From ELB16-189 sp018266435 (GTDB lineage: Bacteria > Bacteroidota > Bacteroidia > Cytophagales > Cyclobacteriaceae), in contig CP126125.1 of NCBI GenBank assembly GCA_030123525.1, positions 2,976,001 through 3,040,000 of the forward strand: a stretch of DNA of 64,000 bases, written 5' to 3'. Numbering within the stretch: position 1 is the stretch's first letter; every line of letters starts with the position of its first letter. The position numbers and the translations under genes were made by a program. Shown in pieces: positions 15,626-24,700 of the stretch. The notes below the pieces were generated by a model that was given only the letters and a program-made list of their open reading frames with translations, did not search any database and had not been told where the DNA came from.

Positions 15626-17491
15626 ATGGAAAACAGGAGTGAGTTGGAAGAGAAGGAAACAATGCTGGAGCAGGTAGCCATTAATGGTAATCATTTGATT
15701 GAACTGAGTGACGAATCTGTGACAACCCCTGAATGGTTTGATGAAAAAAACCAGAATGAAGGAGACGAATCCATTGTTCACAAACCACTTGATTATTCAT
15801 CCTTTGGCAAAAAAGAATTTGTTAACCTGCTGAAAGAAGTTGCATCGGCTAACGATTTTAAACGAGCAGAAGAAATTATACGTGAGGTAAAACCACTGGT
15901 TGATTCCATCCGCAACCAAGAGCGTGCACAAGCACTTGCCCGTTTTATATTGGAAGGGGGCACCGAACAGGATTTCGATTACAAAGGCGATGAGTGGGAT
16001 AACGCTTTTGATATTTATGTTAAATCTATTCGCGAAAACCGGTTGCGTTATTTTCGCGAAATTGAAGAACAAAAGAACAGCAACCTCAACGCAAAAAAAT
16101 CAGTACTTGAAAAACTGCGTGAACTGGCAGACGGTGAAGACACCGAACACTCGCTGCGTAATTTTAAAGAACTGCAAAAAGAATGGAAAGCCATTGGACA
16201 GGTTCCGCAGAATGAAGTTAAAACACTTTGGGCAAACTATCACGCATTGGTTGATCGCTATTATGACCAACGAAGCATTTATTTTGAACTGAAAGAACTT
16301 GACCGGAAAAAAAATCTTGAATTAAAAAAAGAGTTGATAGCCAGAGCAGAACACCTGCTTTCCATTGAAAATATTGGTCAGGCTACAAAAGAACTCAATG
16401 ACTTGCACGATGACTTTAGGCACATTGGGCCTGTGCCATTGGAAGATAAAGAGGCAATCTGGCAAAAATTTAAAGCAGCATCGGATGCCGTTTATGCCAA
16501 ACGTGATGTAAAAGTTGCTGAGCTGCTGAAAGAACTTCAACACAATTTGGCAGAGAAAGAAAAGATCAATGCCGAAATAGTAGTCTTTGCTGAATTCAAT
16601 ACCGACCGGATCAAAGACTGGAATCAAAAAACAAAAGAAATTCAAGAACTTCAGAAAAAATGGGAATCCATCGGTGGAGTGCCACGGGCAAACACCCGTG
16701 ACGTAAACAGAAAATTCTGGAATTCACTAAAAGCATTTTTTCACAACAAAAATGTTTTTTTTAAAAAACTAGATGCCGAACGAAATGCCAACCTTCAGTT
16801 GAAAACAGAACTTCTTAATAAGGCCATTGCTTTGAAAGAGAGCAATGATTGGCATAAAGCTTCGGCAGAACTAAAGTCATTGCAACAACAATGGAAAGAA
16901 ATTGGCCCTGTGCCTGAAAAACAACGCGAAAAAATATTTCAACAGTTTAAAGAAGCGTGTGATTACTTCTTTAATCAGCTCAGGTCACAGATGACACAGG
17001 CAGAAAAAGAGCAACATGATGTGTTATCGCAAAAAGAAATCATTATCAAAGACCTCCAAAAAATGGCTGAGAACGGAAATGGCACCATTGAACAGGTCAA
17101 AGAAATGCAAGCCCGGTTTATGGGGTTGGGTATGGTACCCAAACAAGCGATACATTCGGTAAACCAACGGTTCAGCGAATCGTTAAGCAAAGCTATAGCC
17201 TCACTGCCCTTATCCAAAAACGAAAAAGATAATGCCGAGTTAGGTATGCAAATAGCTGCGCTTAAGCAAAGCCATCAGGGTGACAAAAAGATACACCACA
17301 AAGAATTTCATTTGCGCAAGCAGATTGCCAAAGCGGAAAATGATATTGCCACACTACGCAATAACCTTGAGTTTTTTGGCCGTTCAAAAAATGCGGAGAA
17401 AATGAAGGAAGAATTTAGTTTGAAAATCAAAGAAGCCGATGAGGCACTGTTGCATTTAAAAAAACAACTGCAAATGGTACAAGCTTCGTGA
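15626..17491 (+). CDS. DUF349-repeat coiled-coil protein
   Basis: 621 residues, highly charged and helical throughout. At least four DUF349 repeats are visible, each built round a W-K-x-I-G-x-V-P core: EWKAIGQVPQNEVKTLW, DDFRHIGPVPLEDKEAIWQ, KWESIGGVPRANTRDVNRKFW and QWKEIGPVPEKQREKIFQQF, plus a weaker fifth (RFMGLGMVPKQAIHSV). There is no signal peptide, so it is cytoplasmic. The C-terminal 100 residues form a coiled coil. DUF349 proteins are common in Bacteroidota, but their function is unknown to me. A box TATCTTTA at 15603-15610 may be its -7 element. Confidence 0.85.
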   Translation: MENRSELEEKETMLEQVAINGNHLIELSDESVTTPEWFDEKNQNEGDESIVHKPLDYSSFGKKEFVNLLKEVASANDFKRAEEIIREVKPLVDSIRNQERAQALARFILEGGTEQDFDYKGDEWDNAFDIYVKSIRENRLRYFREIEEQKNSNLNAKKSVLEKLRELADGEDTEHSLRNFKELQKEWKAIGQVPQNEVKTLWANYHALVDRYYDQRSIYFELKELDRKKNLELKKELIARAEHLLSIENIGQATKELNDLHDDFRHIGPVPLEDKEAIWQKFKAASDAVYAKRDVKVAELLKELQHNLAEKEKINAEIVVFAEFNTDRIKDWNQKTKEIQELQKKWESIGGVPRANTRDVNRKFWNSLKAFFHNKNVFFKKLDAERNANLQLKTELLNKAIALKESNDWHKASAELKSLQQQWKEIGPVPEKQREKIFQQFKEACDYFFNQLRSQMTQAEKEQHDVLSQKEIIIKDLQKMAENGNGTIEQVKEMQARFMGLGMVPKQAIHSVNQRFSESLSKAIASLPLSKNEKDNAELGMQIAALKQSHQGDKKIHHKEFHLRKQIAKAENDIATLRNNLEFFGRSKNAEKMKEEFSLKIKEADEALLHLKKQLQMVQAS

Positions 17492-17603
17492 AAGTGCTTG
17501 TAATACAACAATCTTCGATTATTTTTGCACTCTCTTTTTGTTTTCTTACCTGCCGACAGAACTCCGCTGACGCGGGATGAGTAGGGTAACCAGACAAAAT
17601 ATT

Positions 17604-17676
<73 letters not shown>

Positions 17677-17683
17677 CTTACCC

Positions 17684-17722
17684 AAAAGCAGTTACGGACA
17701 TACCGTAACTGCTTTTGTTTTT
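17684..17722 (+). terminator. Intrinsic terminator of the tRNA-Thr gene
   Basis: A 14-bp perfect stem, AAAAGCAGTTACGG (17684-17697) with CCGTAACTGCTTTT (17703-17716), a 5-nt loop and a T-rich tail. Confidence 0.9.
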
Positions 17723-17804
17723 ACATCCCGGTTGCCTTTTGCAGAGTACAAACACCACACACCTTTTCTAATATGAAGCACGAGGCGATGTGCCATGATA
17801 CGCC

Positions 17805-18734
17805 TTGTATTGTAAGAGTGACGTAAGAAAATCTACTAAACTGTTGTGTGATTATTTTCTGAGAATCATACTTTTACAACAACCTATTCCCTGTATTTAT
17901 AATAAGACCTTGACTGTGCAGAGAGACTATTTTTTATTTAAAAAAAGTTTTCGCTCCCACCTGTTATTCTTCCTGTTTGGTGTGATCAATTGTTTTTGGC
18001 TGCAACGTGCGCAAGCTCAAACCTTGAACAACACCTTTTCCAGTTTTGACGGCAACCAAGTGACTATCTTCTACGACTTGGTTTATTCTGACACAAGTCA
18101 ACTTTTTTTTGTTGAAATTTTTTCTTCTGCTGATCAGTTTGCCCGGCCGCTCAGCTTTGCTTCCGGTGCAGTAGGCAACCGGGTGAAAGCCGGGCGATTA
18201 CAGAAAATAGTGTGGGATGTGCGCAAGGCGTTACCCTCTGATTTTGATCAGGAGATTTCTTACAAACTGAAGGTAACATTATTGCTGCCGGGTCAAACTA
18301 CGGTGCCGATTCAATCCCAAACTACCCAAGCCGTTGTGCCCAGTTTAGCCAAGGCAGTCAGCCTGATTGCACCTGCCTCTTGCCGCAGGGGTAAACTGCT
18401 TAAGGTAAGTGTGGCCGGTGCAAACCCTGGTGATCAATTAGTGTACGAACTGATTGACCCACAAAAAACTACAACCACTTTGGGAAGTACCAGCGGCACT
18501 AGCCCAGTACTGAACTGGCCGGTGCCGGTTTCTTTGCCATCAGGTCGATATACTATACGACTGGTGAGTAATGGCAACACCGCTGAGTCCATCGCACTAC
18601 CCATTAAAATAAAACACAAAATACCGCTCGTGGTAAAAGCATTGCCGGCCGTAGTAGCGGGAGCAGTACTAATAGTATTGAGTGGGAAAAAAACAGGTGA
18701 CTCAACTTTACCTGGGCCAATAAACCCAAATTAA
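17805..18734 (+). CDS. Secreted hypothetical protein upstream of the giant surface protein
   Basis: 309 residues as written; GTG at 17916 or TTG at 17910 would give a tighter signal peptide (hydrophobic run LLFFLFGVINCFWLQRAQAQ) and about 272 residues. The mature part starts with a beta-rich domain (NNTFSSFDGNQVTIFYDLVY, then VWDVRKALPSDFDQEISYKL), in the style of small Bacteroidota sandwich domains. A second Ig-like stretch is seen near 200-285, and a hydrophobic segment (ALPAVVAGAVLIVLSG) lies near the C-terminus. I do not recognise the family. It ends 11 bp before the 8.6-kb gene and is probably cotranscribed with it, which suggests a role in the export, anchoring or assembly of that protein; this is inference. 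Confidence 0.65.
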   Translation: MYCKSDVRKSTKLLCDYFLRIILLQQPIPCIYNKTLTVQRDYFLFKKSFRSHLLFFLFGVINCFWLQRAQAQTLNNTFSSFDGNQVTIFYDLVYSDTSQLFFVEIFSSADQFARPLSFASGAVGNRVKAGRLQKIVWDVRKALPSDFDQEISYKLKVTLLLPGQTTVPIQSQTTQAVVPSLAKAVSLIAPASCRRGKLLKVSVAGANPGDQLVYELIDPQKTTTTLGSTSGTSPVLNWPVPVSLPSGRYTIRLVSNGNTAESIALPIKIKHKIPLVVKALPAVVAGAVLIVLSGKKTGDSTLPGPINPN

Positions 18735-18745
18735 AAAGTTTCTGG

Positions 18746-21700
18746 ATGATAGACAGTTACAAAAAAAGAATTTCTCTTGAGCCTGTAAAGTTGGCATTAG
18801 TTGTATTGATTTTTTTAATCTTAATGTTTGATCGTGCTTATGCCCAGTGGGTAAGGTCTGATAACGGCATGACATCCACCCTAAGTATTACTTCATTGTT
18901 TTCAAATGGAGGGGTAGTATATGCAGGCATAAGTTGTGGAGGATTATACTCATCATCTAACTCAGGTGCTAGCTGGAGTTATTTGGGATTTAGAAATTCT
19001 ACTGTGACTTGTATGACTACTTTGGGTGGCAATCTCTTTACGGGTACAAACGGAGGAGGAGTTTTCATATCTACTGATAATGGGGTTACCTGGAGTGCAG
19101 TAAATACTGGCCTGACTAATACTACAATAAGATCATTTGCTGTGAGTGGGGGCAATCTGTTTGTTGGTACAAATGGTGGCGGTGTTTTCTTATCTACTAA
19201 TTATGGCTCATCATGGACAGCTATGAATACTGGGCTAACAAATACTTCGGTGTCGTCATTAATAGTAAGCGGAAGTAATTTATTTGTAGGTACTCAGGGT
19301 AATGGTGTTTTTCTCTCTACTAACAATGGTGTGTCATGGAATGCCGTAAATACCGGACTGTCAAATACTGCAGTAACATCATTGGCAGTAGGTGCGGGCA
19401 ACAAAATCTTTGCTGGTACAAATGGTGGGGTTTTTTTATCCACCAACAATGGCGCTTCTTGGAATTCAGTCAATACCGGACTGACCAATAGTTTTGTATT
19501 ATCATTAGCAGTTGATGGTAGCAACATATTTGCAGGCACTTACGGTGGAGTTTTTCTATCACTCAACAACGGTACTTCGTGGAGTGCTGTAAACACAGGG
19601 TTAACAAGTACTATCGTAACATCATTAACCGTAAGTGGAAGCAGCCAGCTTGCAGGTACTAACAGTGGGGGAGTGTTTCTATCCACTAATAGTGGCTCAT
19701 CATGGACTGCAGTTAATACAGGATTAACAAGTGCTACTGTAACATCATTTTTGGTAAGTGGAGGAAACCTGTTTGCAGGATTGAATGGTGGTGGTGTATT
19801 TCTTTCAGCTAATAATGGCACTTCATGGAGTGCAGTAAATACCGGGTTATCTAATATTTATGTAACATCCTTGGCCGTGAATGGAGGCTACTTGTTTGCA
19901 GGTACCGGAGGCGGTGTATTTCAGTCAACCAATAATGGGTCTTCATGGAGTATGGTAAATACCGGGTTAACAAACCCGTATGTATTATCATTAGCTGTTA
20001 TTGGAAGCAGCTTATTTGCAGGTACTCAGGGTGGCGTTTTTCTATCCACTAACAATGGTACCTCGTGGACAGCTATGAATACCGGGCTAACGAATACTTA
20101 TATTGCATCATTAGCTGTAATAGGGACCAACCTGTTTGCCGGCACGAGTGGCGGAGTATTTCTCTCCACCAATAATGGGGTTTCATGGAGTGCAATAAAC
20201 ACAGGATTAACCAACACATCAATAACATCATTTGCTGTGAGTGGAAGCAACCTGTTTGCAGGTACAAATGGTGGCGGAGTTTTTTTATCCGCTAATAATG
20301 GTGCATCATGGACTGTGGTTAGTAACGGGCTTGCAAATAATTATATAACATCGCTGGCAACAAGCAGTGGTAATCTGTTTGCTGGTACAAGCGGTGGTGG
20401 AGTCTTCTTATCTACTAACAATGGTGCTTCGTGGGGGTATTTAGGATTTACCAATGAAAATGTCACAGGTCTAACAGTAAACGGTGGAAAAGCATTTGTA
20501 GGCATCAGTTGCGGAGGACTTTATGCTCAGCTCATCAACAACATACCAACTATTTCATCATTCACACCGTCAATTGGTCCAATTGGTGCTTCGGTTACAA
20601 TCAATGGCACAGGGTTCGACTCCACGCCATCTAACAACACGGTAAAATTTAATGGAACATCAGCCACTGTAACCAGTGCTACTGCTACAAGTTTGGTGGT
20701 TACGGTTCCGGTCGGGGCGACCACTGGTCCGGTAAGCGTAACGGTAAGCGGTCAGACAGCCACGAGCGCATCCAATTTTAATGTACTCTCTGTATCTGGT
20801 TTTACGCCAACTATTGGTGTGGTTGGCACATCGGTTACGATCACTGGAACAAGTTTTGACCCTACACCTTCAAACAACACGGTAAAATTTAATGGAACAT
20901 CAGCCACAGTAACCAGTGCTACTGCTACAAGTTTAGTGGTTACGGTTCCGGTCGGAGCGACCACTGGTCCGGTAAGCGTAACGGTAAGCGGTCAGACAGC
21001 CACGAGTGCATCCAATTTTAATGTACTCTCTGTATCTGGGTTTACGCCAACTATCGGAGCAGTAGGCACATCGGTTACGATCACTGGAACAAGTTTCAGT
21101 ACCACGCCATCTAACAACACCGTGAAGTTCAATGGAACATCAGCCACAGTAACCAGTGCTACTGCTACAAGTTTGGTGGTTACGGTTCCGGTCGGAGTGA
21201 CCACTGGTCCGGTAAGTGTAACGGTAAGTGGCCAGACAGCAACAAGTGTTTCGAGTTTCAATGTACTATCGGTGAGCAGTTTTTCGCCAACCTTTGGTGC
21301 TGCAGGCACATCTGTGATAGTCAGCGGTACAAGCTTTGACCCCACGCCATCTAACAACACGGTAAAATTTAATGGAACATCAGCCACTGTAACCAGTGCC
21401 AACTCATCAACCCTAATTGTAACCGTTCCGGTCGGAGCGACCACTGGTCCGGTAAGTGTAACGGTTGGAGGACAGACAGTAACAAGTGTTTCGAGTTTCA
21501 ATGTACTATCGGTGAGCAGTTTTTCGCCAACTATCGGAGCGGTCGGCACATCGGTTACGATCACTGGAACAAGTTTCAGTACCACGCCATCTAACAACAC
21601 CGTGAAGTTCAATGGAACATCAGCCACAGTAACCAGTGCTACTGCTACAAGTTTGGTGGTTACGGTTCCGGTCGGGGCAACCACTGGTCCGGTAAGTGTA

Positions 21701-24700
21701 ACGGTAAGCGGGCAGACAGCCACGAGTGCATCCAATTTTAATGTACTCTCTGTATCTGGGTTTACACCAACTATCGGAGCAGTAGGCACATCGGTTACAA
21801 TCACTGGAACAAGTTTCAGTACTACACCTTCAAACAACACCGTGAAGTTCAATGGAACATCAGCCACTGTAACCAGTGCTACTGCTACAAGTTTAGTGGT
21901 TACGGTTCCGGTCGGGGCGACCACTGGTCCGGTAAGCGTAACGGTAAGCGGTCAGACAGCCACGAGCGCATCCAATTTTAATGTACTCTCTGTATCTGGG
22001 TTTACACCAACTATTGGTGTGGTTGGCACATCGGTTACAATCACTGGAACAAGTTTTGACCCTACACCTTCAAACAACACGGTAAAATTTAATGGAACAT
22101 CAGCCACAGTAACCAGTGCTACTGCTACAAGTTTAGTGGTTACGGTTCCGGCCGGGGCAACCACTGGTCCGGTAAGTGTAACAGTGAGTGGTCAGACAGC
22201 CACGAGTGCATCCAGTTTTAATGTACTCTCTGTATCTGGGTTTACACCAACTATCGGAGCAGTAGGCACATCGGTTACGATCAGTGGAACAAGTTTTGAC
22301 CCTACACCATCTAACAACACCGTGAAGTTCAATGGAACATCAGCCACAGTAACCAGTGCTACTGCTACAAGTTTAGTGGTTACGGTTCCGGCCGGGGCAA
22401 CCACTGGTCCGGTAAGTGTAACAGTGAGTGGTCAGACAGCCACGAGTGCATCCAGTTTTAATGTACTCTCTGTATCTGGGTTTACACCAACTATCGGAGC
22501 AGTAGGCACATCGGTTACGATCAGTGGAACAAGTTTTGACCCTACACCATCTAACAACACCGTGAAGTTCAATGGAACATCAGCCACAGTAACCAGTGCT
22601 ACTGCTACAAGTTTAGTGGTTACGGTTCCGGCCGGGGCAACCACTGGTCCGGTAAGCGTAACGGTAAGCGGTCAGACAGCCACGAGCGCATCCAATTTTA
22701 ATGTACTCTCTGTATCTGGGTTTACACCAACTATTGGTGTGGTTGGCACATCGGTTACAATCACTGGAACAAGTTTTGACCCTACACCTTCAAACAACAC
22801 GGTAAAATTTAATGGAACATCAGCCACAGTAACCAGTGCTACTGCTACAAGTTTGGTGGTTACGGTTCCGGTCGGAGCAACTACTGGTCCGGTAAGCGTA
22901 ACGGTAAGCGGTCAGACAGCCACGAGTGCATCCAGTTTTAATTTACTCTCTGTATCTAGTTTTACGCCAACTATTGGTGTGGTTGGCACATCGGTTACGA
23001 TCAGTGGAACAAGTTTTGACCCTACACCATCTAACAACACCGTGAAGTTCAATGGAACATCAGCCACAGTAACCAGTGCTACTGCTACAAGTTTAGTGGT
23101 TACGGTTCCGGCCGGGGCAACTACTGGTCCGGTAAGCGTAACGGTAAGCGGGCAGACAGCCACGAGCGCATCCAGTTTTAATGTACTCTCTGTATCTGGG
23201 TTTACACCAACTATCGGAGCAGTAGGCACATCGGTTACGATCAGTGGAACAAGTTTTGACCCTACACCATCTAACAACACCGTGAAGTTCAATGGAACAT
23301 CAGCCACAGTAACCAGTGCTACTGCTACAAGTTTGGTGGTTACGGTTCCGGCCGGGGCGACCACTGGGCCGGTAAGTGTAACGGTAAGCGGGCAGACAGC
23401 CACGAGTGCATCCAATTTTAATGTACTCTCTGTATCTGGGTTTACACCAACTATCGGAGCAGTAGGCACATCGGTTACAATCACTGGAACAAGTTTCAGT
23501 ACTACACCTTCAAACAACACCGTGAAGTTCAATGGAACATCAGCCACTGTAACCAGTGCTACTGCTACAAGTTTAGTGGTTACGGTTCCGGTCGGGGCGA
23601 CCACTGGTCCGGTAAGCGTAACGGTTGGAGGACAGACAGTAACAAGTGTTTCGAGTTTCAATGTACTATCGGTGAGCAGTTTTTCGCCAACTATCGGAGC
23701 GGTCGGCACATCGGTTACGATCACTGGAACAAGTTTCAGTACCACACCTTCAAACAACACGGTAAAATTCAATGGAACATCAGCCACAGTAACCAGTGCT
23801 ACTGCTACAAGTTTGGTGGTTACGGTTCCGGTCGGGGCGACCACTGGTCCGGTAAGTGTAACAGTGAGTGGTCAGACAGCCACGAGTGCATCCAGTTTTA
23901 ATGTACTCTCTGTATCTGGGTTTACACCAACTATCGGAGCGGTCGGCACATCGGTTACGATCAGTGGAACAAGTTTCAGTACCACACCTTCAAACAACAC
24001 GGTAAAATTCAATGGAACATCAGCCACAGTAACCAGTGCTACTGCTACAAGTTTGGTGGTTACGGTTCCGGCCGGGGCGACCACTGGTCCGGTAAGTGTA
24101 ACGGTAAGCGGCCAGACAGCAACAAGTTTTTCCAGTTTCAATGTACTATCGGTGAGCAGTTTTTCGCCAACCTTTGGTGCCGCAGGCACATCTGTGATAG
24201 TCAGCGGTACAAGCTTTGACCCCACGCCATCTAACAACACGGTAAAATTTAATGGAACATCAGCCACTGTAACCAGTGCCAACTCATCAACCCTAATTGT
24301 AACCGTTCCGGTCGGAGCGACCACTGGTCCGGTAAGTGTAACGGTTGGAGGACAGACAGTAACAAGTGTTTCGAGTTTCAATGTACTATCGGTGAGCAGT
24401 TTTTCGCCAACTATCGGAGCGGTCGGCACATCGGTTACGATCAGTGGAACAAGTTTTGACCCTACACCTTCAAACAACACGGTAAAATTCAATGGAACAT
24501 CAGCCACAGTAACCAGTGCTACTGCTACAAGTTTAGTGGTTACGGTTCCGGTCGGAGCGACCACTGGTCCGGTAAGCGTAACGGTAAGCGGTCAGACAGC
24601 CACGAGCGCATCCAATTTTAATTTACTCTCTGTATCTGGTTTTACGCCAACTATTGGTGTGGTTGGCACATCGGTTACAATCACTGGAACAAGTTTTGAC

